In this document: in pieces, positions 49,913-61,601 of the stretch
How the letters are laid out: each line of letters opens with the position of its first letter
How positions within the stretch are numbered: the first letter of the stretch is position 1
Source: Ottelia alismoides
Lineage: Eukaryota > Streptophyta > Magnoliopsida > Alismatales > Hydrocharitaceae
DNA: 64,000 nucleotides
Assembly: GCA_037367405.1 (NCBI GenBank)
Contig: JAZKJV010002333.1
Coordinates: 124,001-188,000 of the forward strand
Direction of reading: 5' to 3'
Program-made: the position numbers and the translations under genes
The notes under the pieces: model-generated
Seen by the model: the letters and a program-made list of their open reading frames with translations, nothing else
Told to the model about the DNA's origin: nothing
Database searches by the model: none

Positions 49913-51933
49913 CTCATGAGATATTGGGAAGAATCAAATTCCATGCGCATGGTTGTCTCGCTTTGGAAGCTTGACATAATTTGTAGGTTTGATATATACT
50001 TTTGGAAAGTATATGATCAAGACCTAGGTATGATATATGATTTTGCAAAGTATATGATTGATACCGACTCCTAATGATCGAATGAGAAACTTACTGATAA
50101 AACCATGAAGTAGACAGTATAAAGTTGATCCAATACTTCGGGTTTATTCTGAGTCTTCCAGTATGCAGGATGTACATGTATTGGGAATACCTGAGGGTGA
50201 TGTGATCATAAGCGGTTGTATAATCATGATGCTTCCATTCCTAGGGAGTGATGAAATGGGTCTGGATTTTAGTGATTCCTCTTGGTAGAGAAGTAATCTG
50301 ATCTCAGTCCAAATGTTGAACATTGATCTGAATGTGATTCAGATGCAATGAGAAGATTAGATTTGCGGTCTTGATTTAATCAAGCATCTATGGGAGGCCC
50401 GCGATCTGGATTTGAGATATGATCTCAATATCCAAGTCACTATACGTGGAACAATACAATCACCCTATCCTTATCTCCAAGTATTCGCGGAGAAAGCGCA
50501 TTATCCTTGAAAGGGTTCAGGATAATTTCATTGTTGATATTATGTATCCAAGCATTGAGAAAATAGATAATTAAACGTGATTTAATTATCATGAATAATA
50601 TGAATTTGATTCATATTATAAGGAGAATTATCTTAGATAATTGAATGTGATTTAATTATCAAAGATTTAAATAATGTGAATGTGATTCATATTATTTGGG
50701 TACAAGAGAATAGAGATCCAAAATGATTAAATGTGATTTAATTATCATGGATATGAATAATGTGGATAGCAATATCCATATTAGTCATATATATTATAAA
50801 TGTGATTTATAATATTTAAGAGAGAGCTATTTGTAATTTACATTTGTTAATTAAATGTTAATGTGAATTGGATTAACATTGGACATTAGATTGAAAATGT
50901 AATTTACATTTTATTTTTGGTTGTGAATGTGATTCACAAATTTCCAATTACAAGATTGTAATATTTACAAAATAATTATGAATGATTTTTTGTAGAATAA
51001 TTTACAACAATTGTTGTTGTAATAAATTAGAGATATATGGAATATGTAATCAAGGGAGATTACATTTGGAGTTGCCCCTTCCATAGGAGGGATGGCCACC
51101 TATTCCTATTAGGAAAGGGAGGTCGTCCATTCCATGTATGTGGAAGGAGGCATTCTCTCTTTCCCATTATCTCCATATTTGTTGATTTAATTTTGTGATT
51201 AATTTGTGTTGATTTATCAACATATATTTAATCTAAATTAAATTAATTGTTGTTGGTTTTACCAACACAAATCCTAGCCATTAAAAGAAATACAATCAAG
51301 TAGAGCCATTGGATTTGTGTTGTCCCATGGATTGAGATCCATGGATCCCAAAATGTTATAAAAGGAGAGGCACCTCTTTGCTCTTATTTACATATAAGAG
51401 AACATAAGGCTCTCTCTCTCTTTCTCTCTACACACCTCCTCTCTCTCCATCTCATGGCCGTCCACCATGGATGCCCTAGAGAGGTTCTCCATCGCCGCAA
51501 CGTCGTCGTTATGATGTCCGATGGTTTTCTCGTGGAACTCCATCTCCTTCGGCGTGCCTCACTCATGAAGAAGATGTCGGATCTCGTGTGTCTAGATCAG
51601 GATATCCACCGCTTGGATCATCAACATGGATTGCGAGAAGCATGCAGTTCATCCCTGCGCTCGCAAGCGTCTCCTCCGTCGGGTCGGACTTGAGACAGGA
51701 GGTCTCTTCATTTAGAGACTCAATCACAACCACGCTTCAAGAGGTAACCCTAATACTTGTTTGTGGTTTAGACGAAACGATCCGAGAAGTGTTCTTGGAT
51801 CATGTGGTTTCGTCGCATGAAAATTTTTAATTTCCACTGCATAGAACAACTAGTGCGAGTAGTCGTTCTTCGTCGTATTCGATACGACGCTCACGCTTCC
51901 GTGATGTGCTTGATGATTATACCATATCCTTAA
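49913..51933 (+). repeat. Copia C 5' LTR, remaining part
   Basis: Matches 58222-60250 of the 3' LTR. TATA box at 51357-51363, CT-rich leader 51410-51450, 79-codon ORF 51454-51693. It ends CCTTAA instead of CCTTCA. Confidence 0.9.
51357..51363 (+). promoter_or_regulatory. TATA box of Copia C 5' LTR
   Basis: TATAAAA followed by GGAGAGG, identical to the site at 59667-59673 in the 3' LTR and, on the minus strand, to those in B (27420-27428, 48757-48765). Confidence 0.6.
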
Positions 51934-51935
51934 AG

Positions 51936-51948
51936 TGGTATCAGAGCC
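51936..51948 (+). other. primer-binding site of Copia C, tRNA-iMet
   Basis: TGGTATCAGAGCC just inside the 5' LTR. Confidence 0.95.
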
Positions 51949-54900
51949 TTAGATCGGTGGTTTTAGATACGATCTATTAACCGATGACGACTTGGGTTCA
52001 TTAGAGCTTGCGAAAGTTTTCTTACATTTCATTTTCGCATCTCTGTTTTGAGATTATTTTCGGTACTGTTTAAATTTTTTAAACACAAAAATAAAAATTA
52101 TATTTTGTTTCCCATTAAATAAGGAAAGCGTAGGATCTGAGTTTGCTTGATTTCGATTCTGTTCGCTCATGTATGCTCATTTTAGTGAACATGTATCCAC
52201 TGTTTCGGGGACTACGGATCATGACGTAATTAAGATGTTAATTGCGGATTTGAGACCCCTTGAAATGCGTGCAAATTACTTAGGTTCTGTTGTAAATCAA
52301 ATTATCAAACTTTAAGAACTTATTTTTCTTAATTTGGATTTAAATTGATCGAGATATGGTATTTTTAGTAAGTGATGGTCACTGCTGAAAATACTTTCCT
52401 AATCAAGAACCTAGTGATTGTCATTTAATCAATTAGTGAAATTAAATTGTTTAATTTTCTGAAATAATCGTGCATAAATATTTGAGAAATATTTGATGAT
52501 AATTATTTCCTTAAATGACATTGCCTTAATCAATATTTGATTTTATGTGATCTAGATCACTAATTGGTTACATGATCTAAATGATCAACATTCCAATAAA
52601 CATGTTGCTTGAATAGGACTTGGGATTTGTTTAGCAAATCTCATTATAAGGTTAATCAAAAATTGTTTTGATTATTATTATATGGTATAATTTTGGTTGA
52701 AGAACCGATGATCTTCTCAAGTACAAAGTGATTTATTTTGCATTATCCTTTCCCGAGGTGGATATGATGTCTAGTCGGAGAGCATTGGGGTTACGGGTTG
52801 TAACGTATGTGGCCTGTCCCACTCTCGTCGTTACTGGTCATGACAGAGGTTAGGGTTAGTATAATGCTTAAGAAATCATGATGTATTTCTAATTATTAAA
52901 ATTTTAAATAATACGTATTTGAAATAATACCATAATTCAAGTAACAATAAAATGTTTGTTAGATAATAATTGGATCATTAATTTAATATGGTTAGATTAA
53001 TTGGAATCCAATTAAAATTAAAACACTCTATTATGAATATAATTGTTATTTCCCTTGGAAGAATTAATCATAATGAATATGATTCATAGTGATTAATTAG
53101 AATTTGAATAAGGTATGTAGGATCACATAAGTGACATCCATGGTCTCCCGTCAAGACAGAGGGCTCCGTCGCCAGGGATTGTATGTAGGAGACGCCTGTA
53201 TGAAGTGACAGCTCCTGTATGCAAGCGCATCTAGATCGGGCTCTTCGCTTCTCGAAAGAGTAAGGACGTATGCGTAGTGACCTCAATATCAGGTCCTCAT
53301 ATTATTGGGGCAATATTGGATTGCGCATAGCGAGTTGTATTCCTGTTGACGGTTGGTTCAATTAATGATGGGTCAACATTACCTTAGGGGTGGTGGGCTC
53401 GGGTGTTAAAGACCGAATTGGGAGATGCAAGTTGGACTTGCAAGGCGGAATGTGTTCCCGCTTCTTTTTATCCGAGTTGTAGGTTCTCATATTATTGGGA
53501 TGCAACAAATATAAGGAAGGTGATCCCAGATCTTGCTTGAGATATAATGGTAAGTATATCTCTTACATTGAAAGTGATTAAGGGAATGAACTTTCAGTGT
53601 TGACAAGGCAATACAACTTTGATATAAAATTCCTAAATCAAAGTAAAATATGTATATATATATAAATATGTACACTTATGAAAATTTCTTATTTCAGATA
53701 TTCCTTCATTAAACCCACTCAATGTTATACTCAATGATAATCAGAAAAATATCATGGATTGGACTCATGATCCAGATATTGTACTTGCATTGGACACATA
53801 ATGTATGTGGTTGCAATGTGCAAGTTTCCTCATAATATTAAGGAATGACAATTAAATAGATAATACGACTACAACCCTAGGGTTTGTATGTCTCGATAGT
53901 CTTGATCTCATCGGATGTACTTTGGAAGTGACATGTCGATGATAATCACAATTGTCAATTAATCCTTATAAAAATCAATGAAGATATTCTGGCATACATA
54001 TGTGCTCTTGACATTTATCATGAATAAGATGGTTCACCGCATTATGCAGAATGGTGGCTCTATAAGAGATGATGTATTCAAATTGTTTGAGTACCTACCT
54101 GAACCAATGTTTTAAGAGTTTAGATGGATGTAGATACGATGAGTGTCATCATTCTACTGTCTATGCTCTGATCATTAATGATGCTTCGTATTATTCATAT
54201 TATATGAATTTGTTGAAGCATGTATAAATGTTGAAATGCTCTTACATTGAATTCTTTTGAATTTAAAATAAGAGATCCTCTGCCCCGAGCAATGGTTGCT
54301 TATAGATAAAGGGAGTGCAGTGGAAGCATGGGTTGGACCCAAGTGAGAAGAATAGTCAAAGAGTTGACCGTACTTCTTTGACTTCCATATGACATCCAAA
54401 GAGTTGGATGAATGCCAATACTGCAATAAGTTGATGTGTTGATAGTATGATTATCAAGTCTGTCTAGAATCCTTAGAGAAGGACTCAGATAGAGCATCGG
54501 AATAATCTACATAAATCATTGATATTGACTTGCTTATTGAATAAAATAAAGTCTTGTGATTGTATCTCAATCTTCTACAACACTTGCAATGGGTTGCATA
54601 TGTTTTAGAAGACTGGAAAATTTTGATCTTAAGGTTTATAGTTATCCAGATGGACATTGATGCAATTGCTGCAACAATTTCCATTGGATCACTAGACTTC
54701 ATAATTTCAGTGGGAGAGCCCTTAGTCTTAGAGAATGTCTCTATGATCTAGACATTAGAATACACTCATTGTTTGTTTCTAAATGTTGGAAATAAACATG
54801 AATTCTGGAATGGACCTATCATAAAGAGTTATGATGAATATATTTCAGAAAGTAATCTAAAATCTAGTGGACTCCACTAAATTAGAAAATTTATGAATGG

Positions 54901-54959
54901 TTCATTAACATTTCAAAATACTGAAATTAAACCTCAAGATCAATAGGAGGATGAAGATC
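51949..54959 (+). other. Copia C leader and gag region, no intact gene
   Basis: Colinear with the equivalent regions of A and B, including the conserved block 53130-53560. No Gag or zinc knuckle is legible. Confidence 0.6.
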
Positions 54960-55149
54960 ATTTGACAATGATCTAGCATCAAGCCTTGGACACTTGTCTA
55001 TTGATTTGATCAATAGACTAGTAAGAGATGAAACTTTAGAATGTCTAAAATTTCAAAACTTACATACTTATGAATATTGTATTCAAAGAAAAATGTCCAA
55101 TATACCCTTCTTTGGGAAAGGTGTAAGATGTCAAGGTATTCAGGATCTT

Positions 55150-55292
55150 ATACATATTGATGTATGCGGATCATCTATATCATAGTAAACATTATGGATA
55201 TGTGATATATGTTGATGATTATACATATTGATGTATGCGGATCATCTATATCATAGTAAACATTATGGATATGTGATATATGTTGATGATTA
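55150..55292 (+). repeat. 71 bp tandem duplication in Copia C integrase remnant
   Basis: The block from TACATATTGATGTATGCGG to GTTGATGATTA occurs twice head to tail. A and B have it once, so it arose in copy C. Confidence 0.95.
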
Positions 55293-56676
55293 TGTATGAT
55301 ATAAGATTTCTTCCCTTCACCATTAGAAACCTTTAAAATGTTCAAAGATGTCATAATTTTGGTTTGGAACCAAAGTCTGAAGGAAGATGGAAATGAATTC
55401 GGTCTAATCTAGGTAATCAATACCTATTAGATGAATTCATAATATACCATATGGAGAAAGGAATATTATTCCTATTTCACTCCTCCTAATGAACCTAAAC
55501 TCAATAGAGTTGTAGGGAGATACAAATGGATCATGTGTGACATGATTTGATCAATGATGAATTTTTAGCATAATTTCCTCTTAGTATCCAGGTATATATG
55601 TAGTAGGGACTACATTATATATCCTTAATATAATTCCATGCATGTAAGCTGGAATTGAGCACTTAAGACTGCTGCTTCATTAGGAAAATAAAGGATGGTA
55701 TTGGATACCTACTTTATGACCTTGAGATTCTTAAAATATCTCATCTCTGAGAATGTGATTCTTAGAGATTGAGACTCTTGAGAATCAAGATGAAAATGAA
55801 GTGTAGGAACTCATTTAATATTGAGAAGAAATGAGGCTCCTGAAATTGGAAACTAAAAGGACAATTGAAGATGAAACACTAATACCCCTTGAAATGAGTT
55901 TGAGGATGGATTCCATGTGTCAGAGAAATCTGACCATGATCGAACTTCATGTGATGAAGCTTCTGAAGATCATAGCATGGATAGATGGATGTTAGCAATA
56001 AAAGTCTAATGTAGACTTCATATATAAGTGTTGTATATGGACCCTCGAGGATCCACCTATATGGGCAAGACCTGTAAAGGTGTAAATGAATCTTCAAGAG
56101 AAAGGGATCTTGATGAGAAGGTAGAGACCTTCAAAAAGCACGGTTCGTAGCCATGAGCTACACACTAGAAGAGATGACATTGCTTGCAATGAGACTTGCT
56201 TTTCATTGATCATGCTTAAAATCATCAGAATATTGCTAACCTTAGCTACACAATTTGACTATTGCATCTTCAAGATGTAAGTTAATATTACACTCCTCTA
56301 CGAATACCTCTCTGAGGATATTCACATGAAGTAGCTATAGGGCTTCATGGTTAAGGAAAGCAAGGTGTGCAAGCTAAGGAATCCGTCTATGGACTTAAAA
56401 TAAGCTTCTTGAAGTTGGACCATAAGATTTAATGAAATTATAAATGCTATGATTTCAGATAAAATCTTGATGGGCCATGTGAAGCTTAGTGGGAGTGCCT
56501 TTGTGTTCATCGTGCTAAATGTAGATGATATCCTAATCATTTAAATGATATAAGGATAATAATATGTGTTTTATAATCTGGTTGTTCCATATCTTGAAAT
56601 ATGATTTCAAAGATACCTCTTAGATCTTAGTTTTGAAGTTGTTCAGAAGCAAAGAGTAGAAGATATTGGGACTGTC

Positions 56677-56900
56677 GATTTAGCAGACGATCTTGACGTA
56701 CCAATTGCTCTGCGAAAGCCAAAAAGGACATGTGCTACTTACCCACTTGCAGCCCAGAGTTCTTTGGATAGGTTGTCAGAAGATTTCAGGAGATTTACGC
56801 TAGCACTGTCAGCCGTGCAAATACCACGGACATACCAGGAGGCTCTCAAGGATAGTCATTGGAGGATTGCCATGGAGGAGGAGATGGCTGCACTACAGTC
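56677..56900 (+). pseudogene. captured fragment of an unrelated Copia polyprotein
   Basis: 224 bp absent from A and B at the homologous point (about 19685 and 43580), joined at a GTC microhomology. It is open throughout: RKPKRTCATYPLAAQ, then SEDFRRFTLALSAVQIPRTY, then EALKDSHWRIAMEEEMAAL. This is the segment just before the reverse transcriptase in other Copia lineages. The host's own equivalent lies several hundred bases upstream, so the insertion is not a homologous replacement. It lacks the decay seen around it, so it was captured late or from an intact element. Confidence 0.8.
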
Positions 56901-57581
56901 ACATGGTACGTAGTACACCTTGGACATATTCTATTCTTAGAAATTCTAAGAAAGGCTTCCATCCCTTAAGATATGGTACTGACCTATCTAAAGGAATAAC
57001 GCCTCAAAGAGTTGAGGAAGTGAATGATAGAACTACTTGCACTTGTGCATTAGTTATGAGAAGCTGAGGGTATGCTGGATGTATACAAAAGCCAGATATC
57101 TACCTTGCAGTGGGAGTAGTAAAGTATTACTAATCCTACTATGGAGAGAAAACACTTGTAATAACAAAATCTTCATAAATGACAAGATTCTTTGAGATAG
57201 TGATCTCAAAGTCTTATCTTCAAAAACTTAAGACTTTATAGATAAAGATCTATAAGGTCTTAACTGTGGATACCTTAAGAGATAGTGATCTCCAGGAATA
57301 AAGGTATTCTGATAAGGATTATGGAAATACTGATTATGATGATTATTAAACTATAGTGTCAAGGACACTATAACTGACAAGATTGAGTATTGGTTGCATA
57401 AGATGCAACATTCGCATTAGATGCGAGCAATGTTACTGGGGATATGCAAGTGTCATAAAAGGACTTGGCGTAGTCTCGCGGGAACAGAGTGACTGATCAG
57501 CTTACCTAGCTATTTTCTAAATAGCCTATGATTGTCACATGAGTGCGGGTTTAAATGATTAGCCCATTAATGACTCTTTGG

Positions 57582-57594
57582 GCTAGTGGGAGAT
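57582..57594 (+). other. polypurine tract of Copia C
   Basis: GCTAGTGGGAGAT abuts the 3' LTR. The corresponding bases are deleted in B. Confidence 0.8.
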
Positions 57595-60250
57595 TGTTGG
57601 ACATGCGAGCCCATGACGAGCCATTATGCAATAAATGTTATTGCGAATATCATTCCCTGATCTGAAATGAAGAATGAATAATTTGCATAATAGGTCCCTT
57701 AGTACAATTAGGGTTATGTACCATGGCCATCTTGATGATCATACAGCGGTTGATTCAACTGTTGAATCATAGAGGCTGGTGCTTGGATGAATATCAAAGG
57801 GGTTTTATTGAGGACTCATCAAGCACCGTCAAATGATTGTTAAGAAATGATCTCTAACCTGGGTAGGAGATGTCAATCCTTATCTTTAAAGGCTGATATC
57901 TGACCGACCACTTGATGCAGGTCCTTTGCATAGGAATAGAGATTCGGAGGTGTCAGATTAGTTAGGTCAAAGAGTTGACTTAACGAGATCGAGATAACCA
58001 AAGTCTTATATCATATGCTGTCATGATATAGGCACGCATCCTCTGACCGGAGACAGATGTGTTACTATATATCTGAGTATGTACATTTGGCAGACCAATA
58101 GGTTGATGACCTAACCAAGGTCTATACACCAGCGCGCTGGTGTGCATATAAGGGCATATGACTAATACAATCTCATAAAGGGATCATACAGGTTCAGTTA
58201 CTGAACCGGAAGGAATGAGCTCACTCATGAGATATTGGGAAGAATCAAATTCCATACGCATGGTCGTCTCGCTTTGGAAGCTTGACTGAATTTGTAGGTT
58301 TGATATATACTTTTGGAAAGTATATGATCAAGACCTAGGTATGATATACGCTTTTGGAAAGTATATGATCGATACCGACTCCCAATGATTGAATGAGAAA
58401 CTTGCTGATAAAACCATGAAGTAGACAGTATAAAGTTGATCCAATACTTCGGATTTATTCTGAGTCTTCCACTATGCAGGATGTACAGGTATTGGGAATA
58501 CCTGAGGGTGATGTGATCATAAACGATTGTATAACCATGACACTTCCATTCCTAGGGAGTGATGAAACAGGTCTGGATTTTAGTGACTCCTCTCGGTAGA
58601 GAAGTAATCTGATCTTAGTCCAAATGTTGGACATTGATCTGAATGTGATTCATATGCAATGAGAAGATTAGATTTGCTGTCTTGATTTAATCAAGCATCT
58701 ATGGGAGGCCCACGATCTGGATTTGAGATATGATCTCAATATCCAGGTCACTATACGTGGAACAATACAATCACCCTGTCCTTATCTCCAAGTATTCGCG
58801 GAGAAAGCGCATTATCCTTGAAAGGGTTCAAGATAATTTCATTGTTGATATTATGTATCTAAGCATTGAGAAAATAGATAATTAAATGTGATTTAATTAT
58901 CATGGATAATATGAATTTGATTCATATTATAAGGAGACTTATCTTAGATAATTGAATGTGATTTAATTATCAAAGATGTAAATAATGTGAATGTGAATCA
59001 TATTATTTGGGCACAAGAGAATAGAGATCCAAAATGATTAAATGTGATTTAATTATCGTGGATATGAATAATGTGGATAGCAATATCCATATTAGTCATA
59101 TATATTATAAATGTGATTTATAATATATAAGAGAGAGCTACTTGTAATTTACATTTGTTAATTAAATGTTAATGTGAATTGGATTCACATTGGACATTAA
59201 ATTGAAAATGTAATTTACATTTTATTTTTGGTTGTGAATGTGATTCACAAATTTGCAATGGCAAGATTGCAATATTAACAAAATAATTATGAATTATTTT
59301 TTGTAGAATAATTTACAACAATTGTTGTTGTAATAAATTGGAGATATATGGAATATGTAATCAAGGGAGATTACATTTGGAGATGCCCCTTCCTTAGAGG
59401 GACAACCACCTATTCCTATTAGGAAAGTGAGGCCGTCCAGTCCATGTATATGGAAGGAGGCATTCTCTCTTTCCCATTATATCCATATTTGTTGATTTAA
59501 TTTTGTGATTAAATTGTGTTGATTTATCAACATTTATTTAATCTAAATTAAATTAACTGTTGTTGATTTTACCAACACAAATCTTAGCCATTAAAAGGAA
59601 CACAATCAATGAGAGCCATTGGATTTGTGTTGTCCCATGGATTGAGATCCATGGATCCCAAAATGTTATAAAAGGAGAGGCATCCCTTTGCTCTTCTTTA
59701 CAAATAAGAGAACATAGTCTCTCTCTCTCTCTCTCTCTTTCTCTCTATACGCCTCCTCTCTCTCCCTCTCATGGCCGTCCACCATGGATGCCCTAGAGAG
59801 GTTCTCCATCGTCGCAGCGTCGTCGTTATGCTGTCTGATGGTTTGCTCGTGGAACTCCGTCTCCTTTGGTGCGCCTCGCTCGTGAAGAAGATGTCGGATC
59901 TCGTGTGTCGAGATCAGGAGATACACCGGTTGGATCATCAACATGGATTGCGAGAAGCACGCGGTTCATCCCCATGCTCACAAGCGTCTCCTCTGTCGGA
60001 TCGAACTTGAGACAGGAGGTCTCTTCGTTTAAAGACTCGATTGCAACCACGCTTCAAGAGGTAACCCTAATACTTGTTTGTGGTTTAGACGAAATGATCC
60101 GAGAAGTGTTCTTAGATCATGGGGTTTCGTCGCATGAAAAATTTTAATTTCCGCTGCATAGAACAACTAGTGCGACTAGTCGTTCTTCGTCGTATTCGAT
60201 ACGACGCTCACGCTTCCGTGATGCGCTTGAGGATTATACCATATCCTTCA
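57595..60250 (+). repeat. Copia C 3' LTR
   Basis: 2656 bp, complete, TGTTGG...CCTTCA. TATA box 59667-59673, CT run 59720-59750, 79-codon ORF 59771-60010 (MAVHHGCPREVLHRR start). Followed by target duplication ATACC. Confidence 0.95.
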
Positions 60251-60255
60251 ATACC

Positions 60256-60609
60256 CTCAAAGATTATCCAACATTTTAAAGATACCACCACGATCATCTA
60301 TTTCAGACATATCTCTTTCATTATCGACTGAGGCATCATTGACTTCTGTAAATATTAGTCCTTCACATTGATACGTCTAATTCGTATAGTGAAGCCAAAA
60401 ATCATTTAATATCAGGTACTCGTGAACTACATTTTGATTGTTACTCAAAGTGTTCTTGCATCTAATGCAAGGACAATGGATCACATCTCCTTCACCTCCT
60501 ACAATATGAAAAAGTGACTCGCACCGAAACGTCCAATCTAGGAATCCAATAACACCTTTTATATATATCTTATAATCGTCAAACCTTTTGTTCTACAACT
60601 TTTATCCAT
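60256..60609 (-). pseudogene. CACTA TNP2-like transposase, N-terminal part
   Basis: Minus strand from an ATG at 60609. After an early frameshift, the frame reads DDYKIYIKGVIGFLDW and then GDVIHCPCIRCKN, the Cys-rich motif of the Transpos_assoc domain at the start of TNP2 proteins. It continues with one internal stop to the insertion point and resumes at 26630. Inactive. Confidence 0.8.
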
Positions 60610-61601
60610 TTCTTAAAGGTAAAGATATAAGAGCTATGTTAATATCTCGTATGGATCTCTTGTACACTATCTTTCCTATACTCTAATCATTTTAGTATTA
60701 TTCCCTAAGAATTATGTATAACATTAATTAAGATTTATAACTTTTTCATTACAACTATATATCATAAGTATAACTAATAATCATAAGTATAACAACTACA
60801 TCAGTTATAACTTCAAAAACATCATTAGTAAAACATGAGTATAGTTAGTTCAACTAAACTAAACGAACCTTATAAATCCTTTCATTACAACTAAACATGA
60901 TGACTACAGATAAAAATCATGACTATGATTAATCATCATGACTAAACTATCACTTTAAAATAAAACAAGTTTAAAAACAAGAATATTCCAAACAATAATG
61001 TATTACAAATGGAAAAAGTTGGAAAGAACTCACAACTGAAGAAGAGGATAGTGGACGTCATCAACCGAGAGTGGAGGAAGGTGGCGGCGGTGTCGACGGA
61101 GGCTTCGAAGGGGAGGAGGATCTCGGGCGGAGAGGGCGTAATGAGTAGCGGAATGAGGAAGGGATTCGACCGAGATGGGATATAAGACCATTGGGGATGA
61201 TTGCACGACCGTCTCCTATAATAATGATCAGGGATGGTTTTAAGTGGACCATCCACATGTCCCATCAGTACAGACATAGGAGACAGTCATCAGACCATCC
61301 AGTCTACGTATATATAAGGGACAGTAGAAATCATCCCTTCTAAGTTATTTCCATGATTTAAATAGTAAACCAGAGGGGGCGGTTAAGACTGTCCCCTAAC
61401 ATCCCCGTGGGAAAAAAACAAGCAAAAGTTGTATTAGTACGGAACGGTTATATAAATCGGCAAAGATTCGATCATCGTGGACGATCAATAAAGAACGTCC
61501 CTTGTACTTAACAGAAGGGACAATTATGCCATAAACGTCTCCTCCATTTGTGCGTTGATCGTCTCCATTTAGCGTCCCAAGAGGTCCAACAGTATGTAGT
61601 G
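60610..61601 (-). repeat. CACTA 5' untranslated and subterminal region
   Basis: 61190-61590 carries GGGACGGT-like words in both orientations and ends in CACTACATACTG on the minus strand. 61040-61140 is a GC-rich patch, and 60610-61030 is AT-rich with no gene. Confidence 0.7.

Larger units (their letters stand above)
54960..57110 (+). pseudogene. Copia C pol remnant
   Basis: GAG-pre-integrase at 54994-55185 (INRLVRDETLECLKF, then YEYC, FFGKGVRCQG, DLIHIDVCGSSIS, stop). RT around 56230-56560 has CIFKM-stop-V (TAA 56278-56280), EYLSEDIHMK-stop (TAG 56332-56334) and SGSAFVFIVLNVDDILII. An RNase H-side segment lies near 56940-57070. The region also contains a 71 bp tandem duplication and a foreign Copia fragment. 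No enzyme can be made. Confidence 0.85.
26631..60250 (+). mobile_element. Copia element C, carrying nested B and giant element
   Basis: The start TGTTGG at 26631 and the end CCTTCA at 60250 are flanked by the perfect target duplication ATACC (26626-26630 and 60251-60255), in the middle of the CACTA transposase. Its own parts are 26631-26853 and 49913-60250; the rest is element B with its own passenger. It has a tRNA-iMet primer site, polypurine tract and intact 3' LTR. Its pol is dead. LTR copies differ by several percent by eye, so it is older than A. It belongs to the same subfamily as B. Confidence 0.9.
10511..61601 (-). mobile_element. CACTA (En/Spm) transposon, decayed and interrupted twice
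   Basis: After removing inserted elements three blocks remain: 10511-11009, 24390-26630 and 60256-61601, about 4 kb in all. The right end read inward on the minus strand is CACTACATACTG. The left end, CATGCTACAAGC, is a damaged version of the same terminus. Both ends carry many subterminal GGGACGGT/ACCGTCCC words, typical of CACTA elements. Between them, on the minus strand, are a TNP2-type transposase remnant and the tail of a second CACTA-type protein. No identical 3 bp target duplication is evident at the damaged ends. It is the oldest layer here, because two insertion stacks sit inside it. Confidence 0.8.
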
